Origin: JAYZDF01 sp036337945
GTDB lineage: Bacteria; Myxococcota; Kuafuiibacteriia; Kuafuiibacteriales; Kuafuiibacteriaceae
Direction: 5' to 3'
NCBI GenBank assembly: GCA_036337945.1
Contig: JAYZDF010000110.1
Coordinates: 1-28,784, forward strand
Length of the DNA stretch: 28,784 nucleotides
Notes under the pieces: model-generated
Seen by the model: only the letters and a program-made list of their open reading frames with translations
The model's database searches: none
What the model was told of the DNA's origin: nothing
Shown here: piece by piece, positions 8,518 through 17,847 of the stretch
Position numbering within the stretch: position 1 is the first letter of the stretch
Layout of the letters: each line of letters opens with the position of its first letter
Program-made: the position numbers and the translations under genes

Positions 8518-9858
8518 ATGTCAGCAGCTCTAGACCAATTTATGAACTCAGTAATCGCAAAAAATCCAGGTGAGGAGAAGTTTCACCAGGCCGTAGAAGA
8601 GGTTGCCGAGTCCGTACTACCACTCATTGAAACAACACCAATATACAAACAAGCACGCATCCTCGATCGAATGGTCGAACCAGAACGCGTGGTGATGTTT
8701 CGAGTGCCATGGGTCGACGACCAGGGCCACGTCCAGATTAATCGTGGATTTCGTGTTGAAATGAATAGCGCAATTGGTCCTTACAAAGGAGGACTACGGT
8801 TTCATCCAAGTGTCAGCCTAGGCGTACTGAAGTTTCTCGCATTCGAACAAGTCTTCAAAAATAGCCTCACAACCCTCCCCTTGGGTGGCGGTAAAGGTGG
8901 CTCTGATTTTGACCCTAAAGGAAAGTCAGATAACGAAGTCATGAAGTTTTGTCAGTCTTTTATGACAGAGCTCTTCCGGCATATTGGACCTAATACCGAT
9001 GTTCCAGCAGGAGACATTGGCGTTGGGGGCCGTGAAATCGGTTACATGTTCGGTCAATACAAGAGAATTAAGAACCACTTCACCGGTGTCCTCACAGGTA
9101 AAGGCCTAAACTGGGGCGGCTCATTGATTCGACCTGAAGCTACAGGTTATGGCGCAACTTATTTTGCCAATTCAATGCTCAATACGCGAGACGACACTTT
9201 AGAAAATGCTCGTGTCACGGTTTCGGGTTCTGGAAACGTTGCGCAATTTGCGGTCGAAAAACTGAATGAGCTTGGTGCCAAGGTTGTCACAATGTCTGAT
9301 TCTGGTGGGTTCGTACTCGACGAAGAAGGTATCGATTCAGAAAAGCTTGCGTGGATAATGGATCTAAAGAACAATCGGAGGGGACGAATCAAAGAGTACG
9401 CTGAGAACTTTTCGTCCGCTGAATATTACGAAGGTAAGCGGCCTTGGGGTGTACCTTGTAAAGTCGCCCTGCCCTGCGCGATTGAAAACGAAATCTCGGC
9501 CGACGACGCGCAGCAACTCGTCGACAATGGATGTATTTGCGTATGCGAAGCGGCAAACATGCCTACTGTTCCTGATGGAGTGACAATATTTCTCGAGAAT
9601 AAACTTTTGTTTGGGCCTGGAAAGGCCGCAAACGCCGGCGGGGTAGCGACCTCAGGTTTAGAGATGTCGCAAAATGCTTCGCATATGAGCTGGACTCGGG
9701 AAGAAGTAGACGCAAAACTTAAGCAAATCATGCATTCCATTCACACGGCATGCGTCAATCATGGCCAGGATGGCGATTACATCGACTACGTTCGCGGCGC
9801 AAATATTGCCGGATTTCTGAAAGTCGCGGATGCGATGATCGATCAGGGCGTGGTGTAA
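8518..9858 (+). CDS. gdhA: NADP-type glutamate dehydrogenase
   Basis: A 446-aa hexameric-type glutamate dehydrogenase (E. coli GdhA is 447 aa), interconverting 2-oxoglutarate plus ammonium and glutamate. Seen: the substrate-binding segment GPYKGGLRFHPS (Lys90), the catalytic LPLGGGKGGSDFDPKGKS (Lys126), DVPAGDIGVGGREIGYMFG, and the Rossmann motif SGSGNVAQFAVEKL. The C-terminal NAGGVATSGLEMSQNA segment is typical of the GdhA subfamily, which usually uses NADPH for ammonium assimilation. AGGAGA lies upstream of the ATG. The receiver/PEP-synthase-like gene follows after about 83 bp on the same strand and may be co-transcribed. Identification is firm; the cofactor is inferred from the subfamily. 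Confidence 0.96.
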   Translation: MSAALDQFMNSVIAKNPGEEKFHQAVEEVAESVLPLIETTPIYKQARILDRMVEPERVVMFRVPWVDDQGHVQINRGFRVEMNSAIGPYKGGLRFHPSVSLGVLKFLAFEQVFKNSLTTLPLGGGKGGSDFDPKGKSDNEVMKFCQSFMTELFRHIGPNTDVPAGDIGVGGREIGYMFGQYKRIKNHFTGVLTGKGLNWGGSLIRPEATGYGATYFANSMLNTRDDTLENARVTVSGSGNVAQFAVEKLNELGAKVVTMSDSGGFVLDEEGIDSEKLAWIMDLKNNRRGRIKEYAENFSSAEYYEGKRPWGVPCKVALPCAIENEISADDAQQLVDNGCICVCEAANMPTVPDGVTIFLENKLLFGPGKAANAGGVATSGLEMSQNASHMSWTREEVDAKLKQIMHSIHTACVNHGQDGDYIDYVRGANIAGFLKVADAMIDQGVV

Positions 9859-9941
9859 TCGCGAAAAAAGCCATCTCAAAGGGCGTGAAGACCTCACGTC
9901 AGGTCACTTTTGCATCAGACCGACAGAAATTTCAGAGGCTG

Positions 9942-12881
9942 ATGCCCTTTCGAATCCGAGAGATATTGCTCGTCTCTTCGGCGTATGATGCTTTCGTCCT
10001 TGAGGAAGATGGTGCGCTGACCGACCAGCTCTATAGCGAATATTCAGAACTCAATCTCAGTCAAACACCGCGTATAACTCACGTCGACTCCAAAGCGTCA
10101 GCACTAAAGATGCTTGAAGAGCGTCACTTCGACCTGGTCATCACAGTGATTCGAATCGGAACCACGGATGCAGGAGACCTCAGTGCGCAAATAAAGAAAC
10201 TCTATCCTCGCATGCCTATTGGTCTCCTCGTTTTTGATGAAACGGACCTTCGTTATTTTCCAAACGCACAATCTCCGTCCACCGTGGACCGAACCTTTCT
10301 TTGGACCGGTGATGCGTCAATCCTTATCGCAGCCATCAAGTTGATGGAGGATAAACTCAATGTATTTCACGATACACGCGAGGTGGGCGTTCGCGTTATC
10401 TTGGTCGTGGAAGACACACTAAAATTTTACTCAAGCTTTCTTGCTAAATTGTACAGAGAACTCATGATGCACTCTCAGTCCTTGATCGCGGAAGGTCTCA
10501 ATGAAACCCACCGACTGCTTCGAATGAGAGCTCGACCGAAAATTCTTCTCGCTCATACGTACGAAGAAGCTATGGATATTATCGACACTCATAAAGATTA
10601 TCTGATGGGGCTCATCACGGACCTTCGTTTTCCGGTAGATGGCCAAACTGAGAAATACGCAGGCCTGCGGTTAATAAAGAATATTCGTGAGTACGACGAA
10701 GCATTTCCTGTTCTCCTGCAAAGCTCCGAAATCACGAAGGCGGTTAAAGAAAAACTCACAGACATAACTCTTCTAGAAAAAAACTCACCTCATTTTCATC
10801 GAACCGTCCGTAAGTTCCTTGAAGACGAACTAGGCTTTGGAGAATTTCATTTTAGACTCCCTTCGGGAGAAACAGTTGGTCGTGCTCGCGATACGTACGA
10901 AATGACCGACTTCATTCAGTCACTGCCGGCTGAATCATTGCGACATCACGGGAGTAAAGACCATTTTTCCAGTTGGCTGAACGCACGCAGTATGTTTGCC
11001 CTTGCTAGCACAGTAAGAGATATGAAAATCGAGGACTTCGCGACCATCGAGGAATCCAGGCAATTCTTACTTAATGTATTATTAGAAGCGCAACGCAATC
11101 ATCAAGAAGGTGTTGTGACGGACTTTGCTCCGCACCATACCGGTCCGCACAACCGGTTTGTCAAACTCGGCAAAGGCTCTATTGGTGGTAAAGGCAGAGG
11201 GATTGCATATATGAGCACCCTCATCGTACAGGACAATCTCATAGATAAATTCCCCGGACTCCAGGTACGCATTCCAAAAACGGTCGTTATCGGCACAGAG
11301 GAGTTCGATGAATTTGTATCACGAATCGATAAAACCATTGACTTCGCAAAGCTCAGTGATATCGAAATCACGAAGTTCTTCCTCGAATATAAGTTACGAC
11401 CATCACTACTCAGAGATCTGTGGACCTCTTTCCTCGCATTAAAAGGCCCCCTTGCTGTGCGGTCCTCTAGTCTTTTGGAGGATTCTCGATTCGCACCCTT
11501 TGCTGGAGTTTACGCCACTTATATGCTGCCAAACAATCATCCTGATCCTATGGAGAGATTCGACGAACTTTGCCGGGCAATCGTCGCGGTATATTCTTCT
11601 ACCCGATGGTCAGATGCCAAAAGATACATCGCAAATACGCCTCATCTGCTTGAGGATGAAAAAATGGCCGTAGTCATCCAACAAGTTGTCGGCCGTGAAT
11701 ATGGAACGCGTTACTACCCGCATTTTTCTGGTGTCGCAAAATCTCATAGTTACTACGCAATAGGAGAGCAAAAGCCTGAGGACGGAGTTGCCGAAATGTC
11801 CGTTGGTTTGGGAGAGATGGTGGTTTCAGGCGGACGTTCAGCTCGCTTTGCGCCTGGGGCGCCTAAACTCGGACATCAATTTCGCTCCGCAAAAGAGCAA
11901 TTTCAGAACTCGCAGAGTCACTTTTATTCGTTAGATCTTTCGAAACATCAAATTGATCTTAACGCGAGTCCGAAAGCATCTTTATCTCTAAAGCCTCTGA
12001 AGGAAGCGCTCGATGACAAAACGCTGAATATTGCGGTGAGCGTTTTCTCCGCTGCGGACGATGTCATAAGAGAACAAGCAATCCTAAATGGACCACTCGT
12101 TGTCACCTTCAATAATATTTTGAAGTGGGATGCGATTCCTCTTCCCGAGGCGCTCAAGAACGTCCTGGATCTCCTAAAATCCAGAATGAGTAGTGATATC
12201 GAAATAGAATTTGCTGTCGATATGGGCGACTGGGGTAAATATATTCGTCGAAATCAAAAACGTATCACTCCAAGATTATATATCCTTCAAATTAGACCAA
12301 TGACTCACCACGAAACGGTTCAGAATCGTGCTGAATTCGAAAATGTTTTACCTCATCAGATTTTTTGTGAAACAAACAACGCTTTAGGAAATGGTCGATT
12401 CGAGCACCTTCGAGACATTATATTCGTGGATATTGAAAAACTAGACGGACTAGCAACGCCTCAAATTGCGAGAATCGTTGGAAACCTAAACGAGAAGCTG
12501 AAAGAGAACGGTAAAAAATTTGTCCTGATCGGGCCTGGCCGGTGGGGAACTTCTGATTCCGAACTAGGAGTACCAACCACTTGGCGGCAATTGAGTGAAG
12601 CCAAAGTCATCATCGAGACCGCGATTGACGGGAAATTCATTGAACCATCGCAGGGGTCACATTTTTTTCATAATGTCGTTGCGATGGACATCGGATACCT
12701 CACTGTTTTTGAAGTGAACGGTAACATCCTTGATCTTGATTGGCTAAGGAATCAACAAGTCGTTGAATCCGAGGGACCGGTCAAACACATACAATTAGAG
12801 CACTCACTCAACGTTTTGGTTGACGGAGTGAGTAGTTCTGCCACTATTTTAAAGCCTGAGAAGACCGATGATGAAAGCTAG
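9942..12881 (+). CDS. Receiver domain / PEP-synthase ATP-grasp fusion protein
   Basis: A 979-aa protein from the ATG at 9942 (MPFRIREILLV; GAGG 3 nt before). An alternative GTG start is at 9885; the open frame above that overlaps gdhA. Residues about 5-130 form a degenerate receiver-like fold. Residues about 150-290 form a receiver with a candidate active site: VVED (Glu157, Asp158), LITDLRFP (Asp227 as phospho-acceptor), LLQSSE, and LLEKNS (Lys280). Then follows the ATP-grasp half of PEP synthase/PPDK: GSIGGKGRG (about 413), AVRSSSLLEDSRFAPFAG (about 505), FSGVA (about 595), IEIEFAVD and LYILQIRPM (about 780). I find neither the phospho-His swivelling domain (GGRTCHAA-type) nor the PEP/pyruvate barrel. 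The last 180 residues (LIGPGRWGTSDSE; QGSHFFHNV) are an unassigned conserved-looking domain. Not a complete PEP synthase. Confidence 0.85.
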   Translation: MPFRIREILLVSSAYDAFVLEEDGALTDQLYSEYSELNLSQTPRITHVDSKASALKMLEERHFDLVITVIRIGTTDAGDLSAQIKKLYPRMPIGLLVFDETDLRYFPNAQSPSTVDRTFLWTGDASILIAAIKLMEDKLNVFHDTREVGVRVILVVEDTLKFYSSFLAKLYRELMMHSQSLIAEGLNETHRLLRMRARPKILLAHTYEEAMDIIDTHKDYLMGLITDLRFPVDGQTEKYAGLRLIKNIREYDEAFPVLLQSSEITKAVKEKLTDITLLEKNSPHFHRTVRKFLEDELGFGEFHFRLPSGETVGRARDTYEMTDFIQSLPAESLRHHGSKDHFSSWLNARSMFALASTVRDMKIEDFATIEESRQFLLNVLLEAQRNHQEGVVTDFAPHHTGPHNRFVKLGKGSIGGKGRGIAYMSTLIVQDNLIDKFPGLQVRIPKTVVIGTEEFDEFVSRIDKTIDFAKLSDIEITKFFLEYKLRPSLLRDLWTSFLALKGPLAVRSSSLLEDSRFAPFAGVYATYMLPNNHPDPMERFDELCRAIVAVYSSTRWSDAKRYIANTPHLLEDEKMAVVIQQVVGREYGTRYYPHFSGVAKSHSYYAIGEQKPEDGVAEMSVGLGEMVVSGGRSARFAPGAPKLGHQFRSAKEQFQNSQSHFYSLDLSKHQIDLNASPKASLSLKPLKEALDDKTLNIAVSVFSAADDVIREQAILNGPLVVTFNNILKWDAIPLPEALKNVLDLLKSRMSSDIEIEFAVDMGDWGKYIRRNQKRITPRLYILQIRPMTHHETVQNRAEFENVLPHQIFCETNNALGNGRFEHLRDIIFVDIEKLDGLATPQIARIVGNLNEKLKENGKKFVLIGPGRWGTSDSELGVPTTWRQLSEAKVIIETAIDGKFIEPSQGSHFFHNVVAMDIGYLTVFEVNGNILDLDWLRNQQVVESEGPVKHIQLEHSLNVLVDGVSSSATILKPEKTDDES

Positions 12882-13950
12882 CCGTATTCTCACTCTCTTA
12901 GCGTTCGCCTTGACGACCGTTGCCTGCTCAAAAAGTGAAAGTTCAAATACGTGTCAAACAGATGCGGATTGTGCTGCTCCAGGTACGAGATGTGATATCG
13001 CACAAGAGCAATGCGTCTGCCTCACCGACGAAGCATGCAGTGACGGTGAATTCTGCAACGCTGCTGGTTCATGTCAGACACGACCTGGATGTAACTCGAA
13101 TTTAGATTGTATCTCCGTAAGCGGCAGTTTTTGTGACCTAGTCAGTGGAGCCTGTATTTCTGGTTCCACACAAAATGAAAGCTCTGCTTGCGGCCTCGCT
13201 ACGCACTGCCCTTTTGGGACAGCATGCAGAGACGATGTTTGTGAGCCACTTTGCTTTGATGATGGTGACTGTTTGCTGGGAAGAATCTGTTTCAACGGCA
13301 TGTGCCTAGAAGACGCAGGCCTTTGCAACGAAGACGCCTTCTGCGGATACGGAGAACGCTGCGTAAACCAGCAGTGCCGGCGCGATCGCAGAGGACCATT
13401 TTGCCGTGGTTGCACCCAGCGCACCGCACAAAATCCAGAGCCTTGCGATGACCCGCGGAATTTATGTCTCAATAACAACGCTGAGACCGGAGGGTTTTCT
13501 CAATTCTGTGGTGTCGATTGCTCGCTGGGTCAAGACTGCCCTAATGGATTCGAATGTAACTATGTCGTTGTGTTGACCGATGACGAATGTAGTTCTCAGT
13601 CCCAATGCCAGTGTGATCCACGAAGAATTCAAGGGCCTTGTACAACGAATACAGATTGTAATTCGGGACAATGCATTGGTGGCGTTTGTTGCACGGGTGA
13701 AATCAGAGATGACAGACAATGTGTAAAGGGTGAAGGACAGATCAATGGGTTTTGTACCTGTTCAACCGACTTAGACTGCCCAAGGGACAGTTGCGACCCC
13801 ACTCGTGGTGCCTGCACAATTACTGGAACGCCCTGTACAATAGGAGGCGACGAGTGTGGAGCTATCCCATGCGTCAACGGTGGATGCCAAATTGGGCAGA
13901 ACTGCACACCTGTCGCTGGATTGTCTTGCTCAGAAGTGCTCGGCGGCTAA
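12868..13950 (+). CDS. Cysteine-rich lipoprotein
   Basis: A 360-aa predicted lipoprotein starting ATGATG; the second ATG (12871) is equally possible and gives MKASRILTLLAFALTTVAC with a TVAC lipobox. The reading frame overlaps the end of the receiver/ATP-grasp gene by 14 bp, so translation is probably coupled and the two are one operon. The mature part has roughly 50 cysteines in short disulfide-type modules (CQTDADC.., CLTDEACSDGEFC, CGLATHCPFGTAC, CNEDAFCGYGERC), resembling EGF/Dickkopf-like cysteine patterns. There is no transmembrane segment after the signal and no catalytic motif. It converges on the FG-GAP gene with 7 bp between stops. Surface location is inferred; function unknown. Confidence 0.8.
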   Translation: MMKASRILTLLAFALTTVACSKSESSNTCQTDADCAAPGTRCDIAQEQCVCLTDEACSDGEFCNAAGSCQTRPGCNSNLDCISVSGSFCDLVSGACISGSTQNESSACGLATHCPFGTACRDDVCEPLCFDDGDCLLGRICFNGMCLEDAGLCNEDAFCGYGERCVNQQCRRDRRGPFCRGCTQRTAQNPEPCDDPRNLCLNNNAETGGFSQFCGVDCSLGQDCPNGFECNYVVVLTDDECSSQSQCQCDPRRIQGPCTTNTDCNSGQCIGGVCCTGEIRDDRQCVKGEGQINGFCTCSTDLDCPRDSCDPTRGACTITGTPCTIGGDECGAIPCVNGGCQIGQNCTPVAGLSCSEVLGG

Positions 13951-13957
13951 GATTCAG

Positions 13958-15910
13958 TCAGGGCTGAAAATGTAAGACCTCTTGGTTGATAGAGGGAATT
14001 TGAGGAACTTCAATCGTCCCATCAGGCCACCGAATCTCGACTCTCCGGATATCTGAGTTGCCCAGACCGAAATGTAGTGCAGTATCGTTGCCAGAACCAA
14101 GGCTCGACCCAATTTTTACTTCTTGCATCAGTGTTCGGCCATTGGAAAGAACGATTAAAACTCGCGCTCCGACCGCATCACGGTTTACGCCGACGCCTCC
14201 AACTAAGCGGTAACGAATCCAGTTTCCGAAATGAGAGACATTATTTTTATATAATCGATAGCTGTTGCCCCAATTACCGACGACATAATCTAAACGCCCG
14301 TCATTGTCGTAATCCGCATACGCAGCGCCAAGTGTGTCACCTGTTTGACGTAAGCCCAAAGGAATAGTGACGTCTGTGAATTGCCCAGAGCCTATATTCT
14401 GAAACAAGCGATTTCCAGGCATTCCCCAAAATTCTAAACCAATTGCGAGATAAAGGTCGAAGTCCGCGTCATTATCGTAATCGAAGAAAAAAGCGCCCCA
14501 GCTCACACTGTAATAGGCCGCGCCTCGTTGAACTGCAACTTCACTAAAACGACCCGTTCCATCATTCTCTAACAGCACAGGATTACCTGTATGAGTGCAG
14601 TAAATATCAAGATCGCCATCATTATCGTAATCTGCAATTGCTAGTCCCATGCCATCAACTCGCGCATCCGCGTTGACCAATGTCCCGACCTCTACGAAAC
14701 ACCATCCATTACAGCCTGGACCATTATTCCGAAAAAGAGTGTTACGATTTATATATGCTCCCGGAGTGTAAGCACCTGGTCGGCCACCATCATTCGCAAC
14801 GTAAATATCAAGATCACCATCGTTGTCGAAATCTAGAAATGAAGCAGCATAGGCTCGCCCCAGCGTGTTGTAATAACCGAGCGTAAAAGTGACGTCGGTG
14901 AATCGACCGTTCCCCTCATTGTGATAGAGTCGGTCACGCGCGCCTAAAACACCCGGCGGCTGCACGCACTCAGTACATCCGTGGTTTGCAACATAAAGAT
15001 CAAGTAAACCGTCACCATCGTAGTCTCCCCAGGCAGCGGTTGTACCTTTCCCAATATCTCCGATGCTAGAGGTAGATGTGATGTCCTCAAATCCTTGGCC
15101 GCCTAAGTTCCGAAACAAGGTATTCGCGCCGTAATTGAGAACATAGAGATCTTTGAAACCATCATTATCAATGTCAACAAACACTGCACCACCGCTTAGA
15201 GCGTTATTGAGGCTGACAGACGAAGACATTGTAGACAACATGAACTCCCCGTTTCCCTGATTTCGATAAAGTCGGTTCTCACCTAAAGCGGAGGTCACGT
15301 ATAAATCTTGCCAACCATCATTATCAAAATCACCCCAGGCCTGACCGGTCGAAATATATCCGAACCTTCGCGCATGAGGTGGTGTGCCACCCAAGCATGG
15401 ATTTGCGTCATAAAACGGGGACGCTGTTGAAGTAGAGACAGCACAAGCAGAACTTTGTGGTACCTGCCCTGCATCTACCATCGCATCAAAAAATACGCCT
15501 CCGGAATCGACCGTGCCTCCATCGACGCTTAAACCGCTATCAGACGGTATCAAGGCATCTGGCCATGAACCGTCTTGTTGCAAAGCGGAATCTGAACGAG
15601 ATTCAGCAGCGTCACTGGAAGGAGATATTCCGGAGTCAGCCAAAACATCTATATCTGGTAGGAGGGAGCTATCTTCTCTAGAACCCGAATCAACAGAGAA
15701 TTTGCCATCTACGATGTGAAATGCAAACGAATTAGCTGAAGATTGGTACTTCTGACGAGCGGTTTGAAAAAAATCAAAGCTCTTATTCGATCCCTCGGGC
15801 TGAGCGTCTGTGGATAGAGCCAAATTCTCGATAGACTGATTCGTATTGCATCCTAACGAAATCACGCTCAAAATAAGGAGAGAGGAAACCCAGCGCCATT
15901 TATGCTCCAA
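13958..15910 (-). CDS. FG-GAP/VCBS repeat lipoprotein with ASPIC/UnbV-like C-terminus
   Basis: About 650 aa from a TTG at 15910 that would give MEHKWRWVSSLLILSVISLGC, an ideal lipoprotein signal. The frame is open to a TTG at 15955, which adds 15 residues. A DAG-type linker follows, then at least six FG-GAP/VCBS repeats with calcium-loop signatures (DFDNDGWQDLYV, DIDNDGFKDLYV, DYDGDGLLDLYV, DFDNDGDLDIYV, DYDNDGDLDIYC, DYDNDGRLDYVV). These should form an integrin-like seven-bladed propeller. The C-terminus (NWIRYRLVG ... AVGARVLIVLSNGRTLMQEVKIGSSLGS ... VEIRWPDGTIE) matches the ASPIC/UnbV domain that normally follows such propellers. It is probably surface exposed; ligand unknown. No Shine-Dalgarno is visible at any candidate start. 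Confidence 0.85.
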   Translation of the reverse strand: MEHKWRWVSSLLILSVISLGCNTNQSIENLALSTDAQPEGSNKSFDFFQTARQKYQSSANSFAFHIVDGKFSVDSGSREDSSLLPDIDVLADSGISPSSDAAESRSDSALQQDGSWPDALIPSDSGLSVDGGTVDSGGVFFDAMVDAGQVPQSSACAVSTSTASPFYDANPCLGGTPPHARRFGYISTGQAWGDFDNDGWQDLYVTSALGENRLYRNQGNGEFMLSTMSSSVSLNNALSGGAVFVDIDNDGFKDLYVLNYGANTLFRNLGGQGFEDITSTSSIGDIGKGTTAAWGDYDGDGLLDLYVANHGCTECVQPPGVLGARDRLYHNEGNGRFTDVTFTLGYYNTLGRAYAASFLDFDNDGDLDIYVANDGGRPGAYTPGAYINRNTLFRNNGPGCNGWCFVEVGTLVNADARVDGMGLAIADYDNDGDLDIYCTHTGNPVLLENDGTGRFSEVAVQRGAAYYSVSWGAFFFDYDNDADFDLYLAIGLEFWGMPGNRLFQNIGSGQFTDVTIPLGLRQTGDTLGAAYADYDNDGRLDYVVGNWGNSYRLYKNNVSHFGNWIRYRLVGGVGVNRDAVGARVLIVLSNGRTLMQEVKIGSSLGSGNDTALHFGLGNSDIRRVEIRWPDGTIEVPQIPSINQEVLHFQP

Positions 15911-15955
15911 ACAGGTCAACACGCTCAAGATGAACCAAATGCTGCTGTTCGCCAA

Positions 15956-16645
15956 GTGTATGTGCGATTTTTATCACTTGTCTTTGCTGTAGTAAGTCTG
16001 AGCTGTAGTAGCGATATCGGTTCTCAAAATAGAGACCGAGGGGCAAACTTCCGACAAGAAGATGCTAGCCTGAGCGCTGATCAAGACTCACTCGAAGACC
16101 TGGGCGTTAGAGATATTGGCGCCGAAGACAGTGGTTTCCGGGAAGACGCTTTGATTGCAGATGGGGCACTCTTCCACGACGCTGCAAGTATTGAAGATGC
16201 AGGCCCCGTGATCGATGCAAGCACAGCCGCATTCATAGAAGTAGGAACAGGAGACACCCAATTCGTTCCTATCAGCAATTCTGACGTTGTGCCCTTTGCT
16301 CTTGGCCCACAAGGAGGAGGAAGCGCGGGAGGTTATCACGTTTGGCTGGCTTTTCGCAGTCAAGGTTATGTCGCTCGAAATATCGATGTGACTGTAGCGT
16401 TAGAAGACCCCTCGAACAATATTATTCTGAACTCGATGAGTCGACGATTAGATCTCCAACCATTAGGTAGTTACTTCGGGCTATTTGGAATTCGGCTTGT
16501 ACTTCCCGACTGTTGTGCTGTTCGAGGTAAATCACTTCGGTTTCGCGTGACTCTCAACGATACAAATCAGCAAATGGGCAGCGCATCGCAAGACTTTACG
16601 GCAAGTAATGTTTGCCCAGATATTGATGGAAACGACATTTGCTAA
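15956..16645 (+). CDS. Small lipoprotein with Asp-rich linker and beta domain
   Basis: About 229 aa from a GTG at 15956 (MYVRFLSLVFAVVSLSC), with a second GTG at 15962 and an in-frame ATG at 15902 that gives an implausibly long leader and overlaps the divergent gene. The lipobox is SLSC. After it comes an Asp/Ser/Ala linker of about 80 residues (DRGANFRQEDASLSADQDS ...), then a domain of about 130 residues rich in beta strands (FIEVGTGDTQFVPI ... GGYHVWLAFRSQGY ... KSLRFRVTLND), with a Cys-Cys pair and two cysteines at the C-terminus. I do not recognise the domain; an Ig-like or jelly-roll fold is a guess. It converges on the M15-like gene with 7 bp between stops. Confidence 0.65.
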   Translation: MYVRFLSLVFAVVSLSCSSDIGSQNRDRGANFRQEDASLSADQDSLEDLGVRDIGAEDSGFREDALIADGALFHDAASIEDAGPVIDASTAAFIEVGTGDTQFVPISNSDVVPFALGPQGGGSAGGYHVWLAFRSQGYVARNIDVTVALEDPSNNIILNSMSRRLDLQPLGSYFGLFGIRLVLPDCCAVRGKSLRFRVTLNDTNQQMGSASQDFTASNVCPDIDGNDIC

Positions 16646-16652
16646 CAACATG

Positions 16653-17837
16653 TCAGCGCGGACGAGCATTATCGGACCAATGGGGATAATCTTTTCGTAG
16701 TTTTCTGAATTCAAAATTCTCTTCAATCCAATCGATCATCTTCGGTGAGAGATTTAGATCTCGGCTATGATGATCTGCATAAAGATCAAAACGTCGTTTT
16801 TTCCCGTTTGGTGCAACAAGCGTAACGACTCTCGGAAGCGCAATCGCATAAATGTCGACAGCCTTGCCGTCGTAATGCGATGAATTCTTAGCGCCACCAA
16901 CTGTTGCATAGGTGACGCCGAAATGATGAGCTAACTCTTTTGCAGCCCGAACACTTTCGCGCCAATGTGCCTGATGCATAAATTTGACGTCAACATTCAA
17001 ACCCCACAACTCACGAAGCTCATTTAGACGCTGTATTGTTTCCTGAAGTTTTTTTTCCGAGTTGACGCGACTCAAAACGAACGATGCATAAAGCAGAAAA
17101 CCGCGGCGTCGATCTCGGACAGTGGACTCAATCGTAACAAAAGCCCCCTGCTTTCTCAGCTGTTTCACGAGAGATCTCACTCTTTGCGTAAAATCTGGGT
17201 TTTCACGATACAGGGCCCACAGTCTCTTCGACTCTGTTTCAGGTTGCTGAAAACGAAGGGCCCACCGAGGACCAATATACGAGCCGTCCACGGCAGGCTT
17301 TTCTACGGCTTTTTTCGAACGCGTTGTTATGCGCAAAGGATTATGAGCTTCCCCGTATTTTCTTGGTTTGCCGAAAAACACATCATCTGGGTGAACAAAT
17401 ATCCCAGAATTCCGTAAAGAAGCCGCAGAGAGTTCCACTGGATTTTTTAGAAGCGCTACCACGTCCACGGCCAGCAAATCGTCCAGGAAATACAAGAAAT
17501 CAGCTGCGTCGATGGGAAGTCCCAGATGCTCGCGAAAAGGACGATTGAGTGCCTCTTTACCAGAGAATCGACGTCGAATGTTCTCAAGCGCTTTTTTGTC
17601 GACAAGTACGCCAGCCAACCGAAATTGCCGCACCCCCATCTTTTTCACCGCAACCTCTAAGGCTTTCTTAGGACCGAGCTCTCCGGGCAGAATGTCCCAC
17701 GTCCTATTCGATTTCATTTCAATCGCATAGCTGACGGTGTCTGACGGAATGGAGCCAACTGCGCACTGCGCCGTGATGAACAAACTTATAAGATTCAACA
17801 GCGATTCCCTCTTGCTCCGCGCAAGCTCTAAGTCCAA
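16653..17837 (-). CDS. Peptidase M15-like (D,D-peptidase fold) exported protein
   Basis: About 394 aa. The C-terminal quarter has SSHYDGKAVDIYA, the SxHxxGxAxD zinc signature of VanY/M15 D-Ala-D-Ala peptidases (His321, Asp328), followed near the end by KDYPHWSD, where His386 could be the third ligand. The central region (YASFVLSRVNSEKKLQETIQ; VDVKFMHQAHWRESVRAAKELAHHF) is unassigned. A hydrophobic stretch near the start (LLNLISLFITAQCAVGS) suggests export. Start codons are uncertain: TTG 17837 (AGG 6 nt upstream), TTG 17831, or TTG 17798 (AGAGGGA upstream); ATG 17717 would remove the signal. The gene starts within 10 bp of the divergent secreted protein or overlaps it. Peptidoglycan hydrolysis is inferred from the motif and the nearby M23 peptidase. 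Confidence 0.6.
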   Translation of the reverse strand: MDLELARSKRESLLNLISLFITAQCAVGSIPSDTVSYAIEMKSNRTWDILPGELGPKKALEVAVKKMGVRQFRLAGVLVDKKALENIRRRFSGKEALNRPFREHLGLPIDAADFLYFLDDLLAVDVVALLKNPVELSAASLRNSGIFVHPDDVFFGKPRKYGEAHNPLRITTRSKKAVEKPAVDGSYIGPRWALRFQQPETESKRLWALYRENPDFTQRVRSLVKQLRKQGAFVTIESTVRDRRRGFLLYASFVLSRVNSEKKLQETIQRLNELRELWGLNVDVKFMHQAHWRESVRAAKELAHHFGVTYATVGGAKNSSHYDGKAVDIYAIALPRVVTLVAPNGKKRRFDLYADHHSRDLNLSPKMIDWIEENFEFRKLRKDYPHWSDNARPR

Positions 17838-17847
17838 ACTAAGCCTA

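Noticed and set aside
9750..9941. Extended N-terminus of the receiver/ATP-grasp protein overlapping gdhA
   Set aside because: The Arg-rich first 64 residues are gdhA read out of frame; fold-like sequence starts at the ATG at 9942.
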